NCBI GenBank assembly: GCA_900763245.1
Contig: CAAFJQ010000088.1
Span: forward strand, 1 to 24,806
DNA length: 24,806 bases
Direction of reading: 5' to 3'
From: Bacilli bacterium
GTDB lineage: Bacteria > Bacillota_I > Bacilli_A > RFN20 > CAG-288
Numbering within the stretch: the first letter of the stretch is position 1; every line of letters begins with the position of its first letter. Made by a program: the position numbers and the translations under genes. The notes below the pieces were generated by a model, which worked only from the letters and a program-made list of their open reading frames with translations, did no database searches and was not told the DNA's origin. This document shows positions 14,576 through 23,331 of the stretch, in pieces.

Positions 14576-16066
14576 TCAGTTGTTCTCCGCAAATGCAGTC
14601 AGATCATCATAACCTTTTAGATAATAGTCGTAACACTCTTTGACAAAACGGTCATTCAATTTCTTATCCATCGCACCAGAGGAAGAAAAGGCATTCAGAT
14701 AAGAATCATCTGAATACTTCTTAGCCGTAGATATGGAATACTGTCTGATTGCATCCGTAAAATGATAGTCTGCAGAATAAGAAGCAGGATAAACAGAAGG
14801 ATAGATCATATTGAGCGCATTGAGGAAGAACTGCTGCCCATATTCTGAAATTGCAATCGATGTCGTATAATCGGCTATCAATGCCATCGGTGTATAGTCA
14901 GGAGTATACGTCTTGTCAGGAACGATTCCCTTTTTATGAATGCAAAGGACATTGTCATTGTCTTTTCCTTCATCATACATCGTCTCGTTCTCTCTTTCCT
15001 GACCATAAACATAAGCGTAGGTATAACGGATGACAGACTTATCAGAAAAGTATTTGAAACTTTGTGCAATTCCTTTTCCATATGATTTGAATCCATAGAC
15101 AGTACAATTTGTTCCAGCGCGCATAGCCAACGTAAAACTTTCAGAAGCACTGGCAGAATTGGAATCAATAATGATTCCATATTCTGAGAAATCATATTCC
15201 GGATTCTCTTTCTGATAGCAGGAAGAGAGCGTCTTTCCGTTCTTATCGACCATCGCATCGATCATCGTACCTTTTTTAACAAACATCTTGGCCATTGCCT
15301 CGGCCTGAGCAACATAGCCTCCGCCATTTCCGCGAAGATCGAAAACCAGTTTCTTCGCCCTAGACTCGTACTGTTGCAGTGTGCCTTTCAATGCAGAGAC
15401 AGGATCTCCTAAGAAAGTGTTGATTTTCACAGTCAACGTATTTTTGTTTTCTTCTGTCGGAGCGGAAAGCACTCGAACCAATCTTTCAGAATAATCGCCT
15501 TTCTGAAGTTTCACTGTAAAAACAGCATCTCCTCTTTTCACTGTAAAAAGAAATGAATCGTCCTCGCTGACCTTCTCAGAGAGATAGTCTCTGATCTCTG
15601 TCGAGGTGTGAGAAGAAAAGTCATAGACCTCTTCTTCGTTTCTCTTCACCGAAACAAGGACATCTCCGATCTTAAGGGCTCTTGATTTCTCTGCAGGGGA
15701 ATCGGGATGAATCTCGCTGATATAAAGGCCTCCATCATAACTATGCGTTGAAAAGCCAAAGCCGCGGCTATCGACAGATAGTCCCTGCGCTTCTCTGTTT
15801 TCCGTATAGAACGTATAAGGATCGCCTTGGTTATCGGATATCGATGTGATCATACCGTTTAAGGCAAGAGTCGAAAACTCTTTTTCCTCATTTCCGAAAA
15901 GCCATTCTTCTTTTAAAAGCCGATATCCTTCGATGAGTTTTTTCTCTTCTTCCGTCAACCCCATCGTGTTTCTGAAAATCAGATATCCGGTCCCAGTTCC
16001 GACAGCAAGGCTGGCAACAAGAGTCAGGATGATAGGCAGAACAACTTTGTTTTTCTTTTCTTCCAT
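14576..16066 (-). CDS. S41 family C-terminal processing protease with PDZ domain (CtpA/CtpB-like)
   Basis: This is a membrane-anchored tail-specific serine protease of 496 residues. An N-terminal signal anchor covers about 9-31. A PDZ domain lies at about 95-195, including the RGFGFSTHSYDGG carboxylate-binding region and SPAEKSRALKIGDVLVSV. The S41 catalytic domain runs from about 208 to 400. Catalytic residues are read as Ser306 in DSNSASASES and Lys331 in GFKSYGKGIAQ, with the DLRGNGGG strand before them at 243-250. GAGGG six bases before the ATG supports the start. Such proteases trim or degrade extracytoplasmic proteins, and in Bacillus CtpB activates a sporulation factor; the substrate here is unknown. 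It starts 15 bases after the MFS gene and is followed at one base by uvrB. Confidence 0.92.
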   Translation of the reverse strand: MEEKKNKVVLPIILTLVASLAVGTGTGYLIFRNTMGLTEEEKKLIEGYRLLKEEWLFGNEEKEFSTLALNGMITSISDNQGDPYTFYTENREAQGLSVDSRGFGFSTHSYDGGLYISEIHPDSPAEKSRALKIGDVLVSVKRNEEEVYDFSSHTSTEIRDYLSEKVSEDDSFLFTVKRGDAVFTVKLQKGDYSERLVRVLSAPTEENKNTLTVKINTFLGDPVSALKGTLQQYESRAKKLVFDLRGNGGGYVAQAEAMAKMFVKKGTMIDAMVDKNGKTLSSCYQKENPEYDFSEYGIIIDSNSASASESFTLAMRAGTNCTVYGFKSYGKGIAQSFKYFSDKSVIRYTYAYVYGQERENETMYDEGKDNDNVLCIHKKGIVPDKTYTPDYTPMALIADYTTSIAISEYGQQFFLNALNMIYPSVYPASYSADYHFTDAIRQYSISTAKKYSDDSYLNAFSSSGAMDKKLNDRFVKECYDYYLKGYDDLTAFAENN

Positions 16067-16081
16067 AAGAAGCCCTCGCTT

Positions 16082-17320
16082 TCACATCGTCTGATATTGG
16101 AGTCTGTCTTCCTCAGATAATAGACTATCACGTCTCTTCAATTTGATATTGACGATTTCGTGAACGACACTCATCAATACCGCAAAGAACAATATGACAT
16201 AAGGAAGCAAGAAGAACTTGTTTCCCAACACTCTGCATACCAAACCGAATATAGGAGATAAAGTAACATTTCCGCAATAAGCTATGGCCATCTGAAGTCC
16301 CATCGCCTTCAAAGAGACGGCTTTGGAGAAGCGATAGGGAGTCAGACGAATGATAGCTGGATAGATCGGTGCACATCCGATTCCGCAAAGAACAATGCCG
16401 ACAATGGAACAGTACTTGCTGAAAGGAAGAAGCATCAGAACAAGGCCGGTGATCAAGACGCCTTCTCCTAAACGGATCATCCATTTCTCTTTGACTTTCA
16501 AAGAAATAGGACCAGAGATGAATCTTCCTGTCGTGATGCCAATATAGAAGAGAGAAGTAAGGCTTGCAGCTTCTTTGGAATCGACATTCCAGGTGTAATA
16601 GAAATAGTTACCACTCCATAAACCAGTCGTTGTCTCTAATGCGCAATAGCAGAAGAAACCGGTGATGGCCAGATAGAAGACAGGATTCTCCAAAAGCGGT
16701 GTTTTCTCCACCTCTTTGAACTGTTCTTCCTCTTTTTCAAGCGCAATCTCTTTCTTATGGGCTTTTCCCCATAGAGGAAGAGAAAGGAAAGAGATCAAAG
16801 CGATAGACAACTGAACGATTGCAATGACACGGATTCCGTTATACCAGCCCGCTGATTGATTGCTCGTATCGATAAAAGGAGAGATGATGAGAGGAGAAAC
16901 AGAGGCTCCTACTCCCCAAGAGCAGTGAAGCCAGTTCATATGTATCGCTTTATAATGAAGCGCAACATAGTTGTTCAAAGCAGAATCGATGGCCCCCGCT
17001 CCTAATCCTAATGGAATGTCGCAGAGATAGAAAAGCCATGTATAGCCTTCTCTTACCATCGAAAAAGAGAATAGGCCGAATGCAGTCAATAGAATCGAAA
17101 GAGACACAACCCATTTAGTTGTCAGTTTTCTGATCAGTTTTTCCGAAAAGAAAGAGGAGATGATGGTACAGACAGATACGACAAGTCCGATATACCCAGC
17201 CTGATCGGCGGAGATTGATAAATTCTCAGCAATAGCCGGAAAAGAACTTCCCAACATGGAGTCGGGAAGTCCTAATGAGATGAATATCAGATAAATCAAT
17301 AGCAGTAACAGGATGGTCAT
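16082..17320 (-). CDS. Major facilitator superfamily transporter
   Basis: This is a 412-residue membrane protein with 12 probable spans in two halves. A charged cytoplasmic loop separates them near 195-215 (KEIALEKEEEQFKEVEK). N-terminal features such as LGLPDSMLGSSFPAIAENL and the aromatic-rich NWLHCSWGVGASVSPLI are typical of the MFS branch that includes sugar-porter-like FucP relatives and uncharacterised Bacillota permeases. Substrate cannot be inferred. It follows tldE by 12 bases. The ribosome binding site is weak, with only a GTGA-like element, so coupling to tldE is likely. The C-terminus is charged (KLKRRDSLLSEED). Confidence 0.88.
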   Translation of the reverse strand: MTILLLLLIYLIFISLGLPDSMLGSSFPAIAENLSISADQAGYIGLVVSVCTIISSFFSEKLIRKLTTKWVVSLSILLTAFGLFSFSMVREGYTWLFYLCDIPLGLGAGAIDSALNNYVALHYKAIHMNWLHCSWGVGASVSPLIISPFIDTSNQSAGWYNGIRVIAIVQLSIALISFLSLPLWGKAHKKEIALEKEEEQFKEVEKTPLLENPVFYLAITGFFCYCALETTTGLWSGNYFYYTWNVDSKEAASLTSLFYIGITTGRFISGPISLKVKEKWMIRLGEGVLITGLVLMLLPFSKYCSIVGIVLCGIGCAPIYPAIIRLTPYRFSKAVSLKAMGLQMAIAYCGNVTLSPIFGLVCRVLGNKFFLLPYVILFFAVLMSVVHEIVNIKLKRRDSLLSEEDRLQYQTM

Positions 17321-17332
17321 AATGAATAGAAG

Positions 17333-18658
17333 TCACTTACCGGAGATAGAGAAATCCTTAATAACCATAGATGGAGTGAAGATACCGGAATGATATTCAA
17401 CATCGGAAGCGATGTCAGTAACATTTTCAAAAAGATCTTTCAGATTTCCGGCACAGACAATCATAGAGACAGCCTGTGAAAGCTTTCCGTCCTTAATGAG
17501 ATATCCCTTGCAGGGCAAAGAATAATCAAGAGTCTGAGCGTTGATACCAGAGTTAAGACCGGATACTGTTGTAATATAGATGCCGTTTTTGACTTTAGCG
17601 AACAATTCATCCTTATTCTTGTTGCCAGGCTTGACTCTTAAGACAAAAGGTCCAGCATTTCCGATTCCGCTGGCACAGCCATTGGAAGAGATATTCTCTT
17701 CCTTTGCTGTTTCGACAGAGTGGAAATAGCTCTTTAAGACACCTCTCTGAATGAGGGTGAAATCCTGAGTCGGATAACCATCTGCATCATAGCTTGTCGC
17801 CTCCAGAGCAGTATCATGCGGAGTGTGAAGGACTGTGAGCTTCTTGGAGACAATTTCCTGTCCGACTTTGTTTTCAAAGAGGGAGAGATGCTTATGAACG
17901 GATTTGGCGTTGAGCTGAGACATGAAGAATGCCATCAAGTCAGATACTGCTGACGGACTGAGAACGGCTTTGTACTTCTTGGACTTGCAAGGGCCTGTCT
18001 TAAAGAAATCGATTGCCTCATGAATAGCTGAATCGATCTTCTTTTCGCCTTCAGCGATAAGGTCCTCTAAAGAATGGAAGGAGAAAAACATCTCTCCGCC
18101 GGTGCGAGGTTCTTTATCCTCGTCTTCAGCGACGATTTCAAATCCGCCGACGAAACACGCTTTCTTTTCCTTACACTTCAGACCGAGCGTATTGGTCTTA
18201 AACGTTTCGCTCTCCGTCATGGAAAGAGAGACAGTGACCTTGGCAAGTCGCTTATCCTTTTCCTGAATCTTCTTAGAGAGAGCCAAGGCAGCTTCTCTAA
18301 GCTCTTTTAAAGAAGCCTTCTTGAAATCAGCAAAAGAGACAGCAGCTTTGCGATATCTCTTTCCGCCGCCATAGAAATGTTCGATTTTCTCTTCTCTTCC
18401 AAATTTACCGGATTCGCAGATGGCATCCATCATCATGACAGGTGTGTCCTTATCGATGACATCGGTAGCATAGGAACCGATTTTGCCGTCGATCAAACCC
18501 TGTCCTGAGACATCCTGGCTTGTACCGATCTGCTGTGCTTCGACTTCTCCGTTGAAGACTTCGACAGAAGTCTCTGTGGAAACAGAATAGCTCAGAGAGA
18601 AAAGATCGAAGTTTCTCTTCTTGGCTTCTTCAAAATATTTCTTTGTATTGATATTCAT
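17333..18658 (-). CDS. pmbA: TldE/PmbA family protein
   Basis: This is the non-metal partner of the TldD/TldE heterodimeric protease, 441 residues, about the usual length. It aligns with the family through the N-terminal SVSTETSVEVFNGEVEAQ region, DVSGQGLIDGKIGSYATDV, the central region VLSPSAVSDLMAFFMSQLNAKSV, and the C-terminal SGLNSGINAQTLDYSLPCKGYLIKDG segment. The HExxxH motif is absent, as expected for TldE. With TldD it forms a barrel that degrades unfolded peptides, and in enterobacteria it matures microcin B17 and degrades the antitoxin CcdA. Its ATG overlaps the tldD stop in a TAATG junction, with GGAGG upstream inside tldD. Equal expression of the two subunits is expected. Confidence 0.94.
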   Translation of the reverse strand: MNINTKKYFEEAKKRNFDLFSLSYSVSTETSVEVFNGEVEAQQIGTSQDVSGQGLIDGKIGSYATDVIDKDTPVMMMDAICESGKFGREEKIEHFYGGGKRYRKAAVSFADFKKASLKELREAALALSKKIQEKDKRLAKVTVSLSMTESETFKTNTLGLKCKEKKACFVGGFEIVAEDEDKEPRTGGEMFFSFHSLEDLIAEGEKKIDSAIHEAIDFFKTGPCKSKKYKAVLSPSAVSDLMAFFMSQLNAKSVHKHLSLFENKVGQEIVSKKLTVLHTPHDTALEATSYDADGYPTQDFTLIQRGVLKSYFHSVETAKEENISSNGCASGIGNAGPFVLRVKPGNKNKDELFAKVKNGIYITTVSGLNSGINAQTLDYSLPCKGYLIKDGKLSQAVSMIVCAGNLKDLFENVTDIASDVEYHSGIFTPSMVIKDFSISGK

Positions 18659-20058
18659 TATTCGTTGCCTCCTGCACCGCCGACAAGGATCTTGGAGATC
18701 AGCAAGGTCGGCTGTCCGACTTCGACATAACAGCTTCCGGAAGAGGATCCGCAGACGCCAGGGGCTCTAGAGAGATCGTTTCCGACCATTGTGATGCGAG
18801 GTAAGATTTCATAACCATATCCGATTAAGGAAACCGGCTTGATCATATGATCGATTTTTCCATCTTTGATCAGATATGCAACATCAGAAGTGAAGATGAA
18901 CTGATCGGTGGAAGGATCGACCTGTCCGCCATTGAATCCTTTGCAGTAGATTCCGTTTTTGACAGAGGCGATGATCTCTTCCGGTGTAGAAGAACCATTG
19001 TCGATATAAGTATTTGTCATACGGGTTGTAGGGAGATAGCGATAACTTTCTCTTCTGCAGCATCCCGTCGGCTTCATGCCGCCATTGATTCTTCTTCCGT
19101 TATAACGGTCTACCATATAAGAGACAAGAACGCCATCTTTGATCAAAACATTCTTAGTAGGAGTGATTCCTTCATCATCGACAGATTCGCTTCCCCATCC
19201 GTTTTCAATCGTACCGTCATCAATAGCAGTGACGACATCGGATGCGATTTTCTTTCCAAGCTTATCTGCAAAAGGAGAAGTTCCTCTTGCAATGGCACAT
19301 CCTTCAAGAGGATGTCCGCAGGCCTCATGGAAAAGAACGCCGCCGAAGTAATTTCCTAAGACAACAGGCATTTCGCCACTAGGTCCTTCCGGTGCAGAAA
19401 GGAGTTCAACCGCAGTCTCGGCTGTCTCTTTGCAGACAGCTTTGAAATCGGTCTCCTCTAAGAATTCAAGGCCTTTGCTGACGCCCGGTCCGACAAAGCC
19501 TTGCTGGAACTGTGTTCCATCGGTTGCAAAGGCTGCGCAGGCAAGACGGGTGCGGGTGCGTTCATCAGAAGTATAGATTCCATCGGAATTGTAGATCTCG
19601 ACGTGTTCATCCTCTTCCATCAGTCTGGTGAGAACATCCTGAATTTTGTCAGAGACTGCATAAGCGACTTTCTCCCCTTCCTCAAGATAGGAAAGCTTCT
19701 TTTCGACATTCCAGGAAGAATGCGGAATTTTGATAGGATTCATCTGAGCAAACTTCTTCTCTTTCAAAGAGGTGACAGTAAGAACTCTTTCTCCCTCAAA
19801 GCCTAAAGCGAGAGAGGAGGCAAGTTCAAGAAGTGATTTCTTAGAAAGATCAGAAGTATAGCCATAGACAACCTTCACGCCTTTGATAAGACGGATACCG
19901 ATACCGGAAGTTCTTCCTCCTGTGACAGAGTAGACCTTCTTGTATCTTCTCGTATAAGAATGAGATTGATTGTCCTGATAATAGATTTCAGCATAATCAG
20001 CACCGGTTGCTAATCCGGCATTCAATATTTCAATAGCAAGTGCGCGTGATAATTTCAT
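18658..20058 (-). CDS. tldD: TldD zinc metalloprotease
   Basis: This is the catalytic zinc subunit of the TldD/TldE peptidase, 466 residues, cytosolic. The metal site HEACGH (HExxxH) lies at 244-249, and the expected third-ligand Cys is about residue 436 in APGVCGSSSG. Also conserved are the N-terminal GADYAEIYYQD, VTGGRTSGIGIR at about 45-56, and the GVLVSYMVDRYNGRR block. It begins at a TAATG overlap with the ABC permease gene, preceded by GGAGG, and tldE follows with the same type of overlap. Proximity to an ABC-2 exporter suggests a possible link between peptide processing and export, but no precursor peptide gene is visible. Confidence 0.96.
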   Translation of the reverse strand: MKLSRALAIEILNAGLATGADYAEIYYQDNQSHSYTRRYKKVYSVTGGRTSGIGIRLIKGVKVVYGYTSDLSKKSLLELASSLALGFEGERVLTVTSLKEKKFAQMNPIKIPHSSWNVEKKLSYLEEGEKVAYAVSDKIQDVLTRLMEEDEHVEIYNSDGIYTSDERTRTRLACAAFATDGTQFQQGFVGPGVSKGLEFLEETDFKAVCKETAETAVELLSAPEGPSGEMPVVLGNYFGGVLFHEACGHPLEGCAIARGTSPFADKLGKKIASDVVTAIDDGTIENGWGSESVDDEGITPTKNVLIKDGVLVSYMVDRYNGRRINGGMKPTGCCRRESYRYLPTTRMTNTYIDNGSSTPEEIIASVKNGIYCKGFNGGQVDPSTDQFIFTSDVAYLIKDGKIDHMIKPVSLIGYGYEILPRITMVGNDLSRAPGVCGSSSGSCYVEVGQPTLLISKILVGGAGGNE

Positions 20059-21101
20059 TATTGATTGACCTCCTTTATTTCCTGAGCGTCCTGAACTTTC
20101 TTTTTCTTCTTCAGACTGATCTTTCTGGAGAAATTCATATAGTTCTTAGAAGAGAACACACAGCATAATACAGCAAAGACAGCGATGAAGAGCAGTATGA
20201 CCAAGCTCATGACTGTCGGATTGACACGATGTCCGAAGAAATTCAGATTGAGAGAGAACTGATTCTCCAGGTTTTCGACAAACTTCTGACCGGCTTCTGA
20301 AGAAAGTTCAGGAGCCTGCTTGAGCTGAACGAGCGGATTTCTCATGAAGTAATTGCGGAAAAGACCTGTAGAATAGGTTCCAGGGAAGAACATCGTGACA
20401 TATTCGATATAGACAGGACCTGTTCCACTAGGAAGGAAAGCGCCGATGAGGAAGCCGACAGCAGCAGAGACAATAGCGACGATCGGAGACATGACAGATT
20501 CTGTCGAGATGAAGGAGCAGATGAAGAACATCAACAAGGAAGCGGAGACAGAAGAGTAGAGAATGACACCGATGATGGCAAAGAAATCCAGAACGGTAAT
20601 CATATATGCCCCATAACAGGCTAGATAAATAAGACAGATGAAGTAGACGATAAGGTTTGTAACAAAAGTGACAATGAGATTGAATAGGAAGTAAGAGGAA
20701 ACAATCGTCGTAGGAAGGATTGGTGAAGAGATGAAGTCTTTTGCAATCTCCCTTTCCTTGTCTCGAACCAGAACGACATTCGCATTAAGCGAGACTGTGA
20801 TACAGCTGACTGATAGGACACCCGATATCATCCAAGTGTCTGCAATGCCGTATACGCCATGAAGGAATAATTCGCCCGCCTCAGTAGCAGTATCATAGAT
20901 GATGCCATTGGTGATCAAAGTCTGCTTGATCTGAGCGACTTCCATCGGGCGAAGGAAGACGATATAAACTGCCAAAACGGTGAGAGGAACCATCAAGGTA
21001 AAGATGACAGATGGTACATTTTTCAGAAAGACAAGAAGATGTCTTTTTGTCAAAGACCAAAAAGCTTTCGGCTGGTTCGGTACATAATTTCGTTTATTCA
21101 T
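20058..21101 (-). CDS. ABC-2 type exporter permease
   Basis: This is the membrane subunit of a drug/polymer/peptide-type ABC exporter, 347 residues from the ATG at 21101, which has GGAGG six bases upstream. An upstream TTG-like start at 21137 would add 12 residues inside the ATPase gene and is less likely. There are about six membrane spans: the first at 31-50, an extracytoplasmic loop to about 95, four spans through about 255, a second exposed loop (about 260-290), and a last span near 305-327. A basic tail (KISLKKKKK) follows. A CIIVSLNANVVLVRDKE-like patch before REIAKDFISSP matches the coupling region of ABC-2 permeases. It pairs with the ATPase ending one base before its start. The substrate is unknown. 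Confidence 0.9.
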   Translation of the reverse strand: MNKRNYVPNQPKAFWSLTKRHLLVFLKNVPSVIFTLMVPLTVLAVYIVFLRPMEVAQIKQTLITNGIIYDTATEAGELFLHGVYGIADTWMISGVLSVSCITVSLNANVVLVRDKEREIAKDFISSPILPTTIVSSYFLFNLIVTFVTNLIVYFICLIYLACYGAYMITVLDFFAIIGVILYSSVSASLLMFFICSFISTESVMSPIVAIVSAAVGFLIGAFLPSGTGPVYIEYVTMFFPGTYSTGLFRNYFMRNPLVQLKQAPELSSEAGQKFVENLENQFSLNLNFFGHRVNPTVMSLVILLFIAVFAVLCCVFSSKNYMNFSRKISLKKKKKVQDAQEIKEVNQ

Positions 21102-21102
21102 A

Positions 21103-22092
21103 TCAAGCCTCCAAAATCTTTCTGACACCAGTGACATTTAAGAAAACGTCATCCATGCTGCCTTTTTCTACTTCAAAGTCATCGATTCTGTCTTTATATT
21201 TTGTGATGAAATCGATAGCATCGTCTTTTCCGTCTACTGTGATCCGATAATAATGTCCGTCATGGTTATAGACATACTTCTTACCGGTTGAAAGAACAAA
21301 GTTCTCATATTCTTCCGTGTTTTTATGATAAAGGATGACATAATCGCCGGAATAAGTATTTTTCAGTTCAGTCGGTGTTCCTCTGGCGATGATCTTGCCT
21401 TTGTCCATGATGACGACATAGGTCGCTTTCTCAGCCTCTTCCATATAATGAGTAGTGAGGAAGACAGTCATTCCTGTCTTCTCTCTCAATGTATTGACTA
21501 GGTCCCATACAGAAAGTCTTGTCTGAGGATCAAGACCGGTTGTCGGCTCATCAAGAATGAGAAGCTTAGGATTATGAACCATCGCGCGGGCAATATCCAC
21601 TCTTCTTCTTTGACCGCCAGAAAGTTTTCCGACCTGTCTGTTCATGAAAGATTCCAGTCCTAACATATCGACAAGAACCTTTTCTCTTTCTTTCCATTCA
21701 TCACCTTTCAATCCATAGAATCCGGCACGGATAGTAAGATTTTCTCTCGGCGTGAGATTGGGGTCCAGAACTGAGTTTTGGAAAACGATTCCAATTTTGT
21801 TTTTAATAAGATCAGGATGTTTGCTCAAATTGATGCCATCGACATAAATCTTTCCCGAATCCATTCCTAAAATCGTTGTGATGATATTGATGGTCGTTGA
21901 TTTTCCAGCGCCATTGAGTCCTAAAAAGGCAAACAGGGAGCCTGTTCTCACCGTAAAGGAGATATCATTGACCGCTGTGAAATTCTCATAGGTTTTCACA
22001 AGGTGATCGACAACAAGGATATCATCGGAATCGATTGTATCTTCTTTTTTCGGTTGAAAAAAACTCAGCATCTTCGATAATTTATTAGCCAT
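21103..22092 (-). CDS. ABC exporter ATP-binding protein (DrrA/CcmA-like)
   Basis: This is the ATPase subunit of the exporter, 329 residues. Motifs: Walker A GLNGAGKST at 58-66, Q-loop FQNSVLDPNLTPRENL, signature LSGGQRRRVDIARA, Walker B LLILDEPTTGLDP, and switch His in TTHYMEEAE. A short N-terminal extension of about 25 residues precedes the nucleotide-binding domain. The C-terminal region of about 75 residues (from LKNTYSGDYVILYHK) is the usual DrrA-type accessory segment. The ATG overlaps the DUF2974 gene stop as TAATG, with GAGGTG upstream. The permease gene starts one base after its stop, so the two make a complete exporter. Confidence 0.94.
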   Translation of the reverse strand: MANKLSKMLSFFQPKKEDTIDSDDILVVDHLVKTYENFTAVNDISFTVRTGSLFAFLGLNGAGKSTTINIITTILGMDSGKIYVDGINLSKHPDLIKNKIGIVFQNSVLDPNLTPRENLTIRAGFYGLKGDEWKEREKVLVDMLGLESFMNRQVGKLSGGQRRRVDIARAMVHNPKLLILDEPTTGLDPQTRLSVWDLVNTLREKTGMTVFLTTHYMEEAEKATYVVIMDKGKIIARGTPTELKNTYSGDYVILYHKNTEEYENFVLSTGKKYVYNHDGHYYRITVDGKDDAIDFITKYKDRIDDFEVEKGSMDDVFLNVTGVRKILEA

Positions 22093-23321
22093 TATTTCAC
22101 CTCAGAAAGAGACATTTCTGTTTCTTTCTTGACTTCTGTTTTTTGTTTGTTTGCATATTCGCTCTTGTCTTTTAAATAGGAAGGATAATTCTTGACCATT
22201 GTCATGATCAAATCCATAAATGCTTTTGTCATCAGTTTTCTGTCCTGCTTGTCGATGCCATTCGTATGTCTTAAGAAATCAAGAATAAACTTCTTCGGAT
22301 TCTTTAAAATCGTACCGACTTCATCAACACCTGTCTTTTCCTCAGCTTCAAAGATAGACTGGACAAGCCTTTCTCTCACCTTGCTGTCCGGCATCGATTC
22401 TTTCAGCCAGATATTGACACAATCCGTAATGAACTTGGATTCAGGAGAGATGCGCTCCAGTTTGACAAAACTGAGATCATCCACATGCCAGTTATAGATA
22501 TCATGCTGCATGACATAATCTTTTTCAGGAGCTGATTTGACGACATATTCTGCCTTTTCATGACAGAGAAGCCTTCCGACGACATCTTCTCCGACAATGA
22601 TATGCGTAATCTTGTCCTGAATCAGATCATGTCCCTCGGAATTGAAGACATTCTCATTCAGTCCAGGACCGTCATTGGAATAGATTCTGATAATTCGATC
22701 CATCTTGGTCTTCGGCAAAAGACAGGCAGAATAGACCGCAAGGTTTCCGCCTTTGGAATGGCCCATGATGCGGAATTTCTTATCTGGAAATTCATTCATC
22801 ATGTTCTTCAGAAACTTTCTTGCGTTGATCTGTCCTCTGACCGCTTCATAGCAGGCAAGATTGAAATCTTCTTTCCAGCCGAGAATCGAATTATCGGTTC
22901 CTCTGAAAACGACAGATGCAGTCCCATCCTCTATAAGAATATTCAGAGCACCGAACTGGGTGCTCTCTTTTTCTGAGAATTCAAAACTGAAATCTGTCAC
23001 AAGACAGTTTGCGTATCTTTTTCTTCTGAACATGGCCATGGCTAAGAAGATGGATCTCCTTAGCCAATCCGGGAAATGTTCAACGAGATAATTGAGATTG
23101 ATCCAAGCGAAGAAATCCAAACAAAGTTCGGATAATTTCTTTGGCTTGAATGCTGAATTCTGTTTTTCGAACAGCTCAAACGGAATATAACTGAAAGCGG
23201 AGAAAACCGCGTTATCGAGCACGTTGAAATTCAGTTCGTTGAACTTTCTGTCTCCGTTCTCGTAGACGTAGTCGATGATATTTTTGAAATTCTTGTTTTC
23301 GAAAAGAACACTTTCAGCCAT
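22092..23321 (-). CDS. DUF2974 (Mbeg1-like) alpha/beta hydrolase
   Basis: This is a 409-residue cytosolic protein of the DUF2974 family, which has an alpha/beta-hydrolase (lipase-like) fold. The nucleophile elbow GHSKGGN is at 187-193 (Ser189), and the preceding family block VVFRGTDNSILGWKEDFNL lies at 137-155. The N-terminal LNFNVLDNAVFSAFSYIPFE is also typical. Candidate acid and histidine are in YSNDGPGLN (about 214-222) and DYVMQHDIYNWHVDD (about 268-282). Members are common in gut Bacillota; most have no assigned substrate. The C-terminal 110 residues are Lys-rich and look helical. It starts ten bases after lysS without a good ribosome binding site and runs into the ABC exporter ATPase gene by a TAATG overlap. 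Confidence 0.9.
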   Translation of the reverse strand: MAESVLFENKNFKNIIDYVYENGDRKFNELNFNVLDNAVFSAFSYIPFELFEKQNSAFKPKKLSELCLDFFAWINLNYLVEHFPDWLRRSIFLAMAMFRRKRYANCLVTDFSFEFSEKESTQFGALNILIEDGTASVVFRGTDNSILGWKEDFNLACYEAVRGQINARKFLKNMMNEFPDKKFRIMGHSKGGNLAVYSACLLPKTKMDRIIRIYSNDGPGLNENVFNSEGHDLIQDKITHIIVGEDVVGRLLCHEKAEYVVKSAPEKDYVMQHDIYNWHVDDLSFVKLERISPESKFITDCVNIWLKESMPDSKVRERLVQSIFEAEEKTGVDEVGTILKNPKKFILDFLRHTNGIDKQDRKLMTKAFMDLIMTMVKNYPSYLKDKSEYANKQKTEVKKETEMSLSEVK

Positions 23322-23331
23322 AAGCGATGAT

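Noticed and set aside
14575..14592. TTG start for uvrB six codons upstream
   Set aside because: The ATG at 14574 has GGAG at proper spacing and sits one base after the preceding stop, a junction type seen elsewhere in the block.
18658..20058. Small precursor peptide gene for a TldD/E-processed bacteriocin
   Set aside because: The neighbouring genes overlap or abut, leaving no room for one, and no credible short frame with a ribosome binding site was seen.
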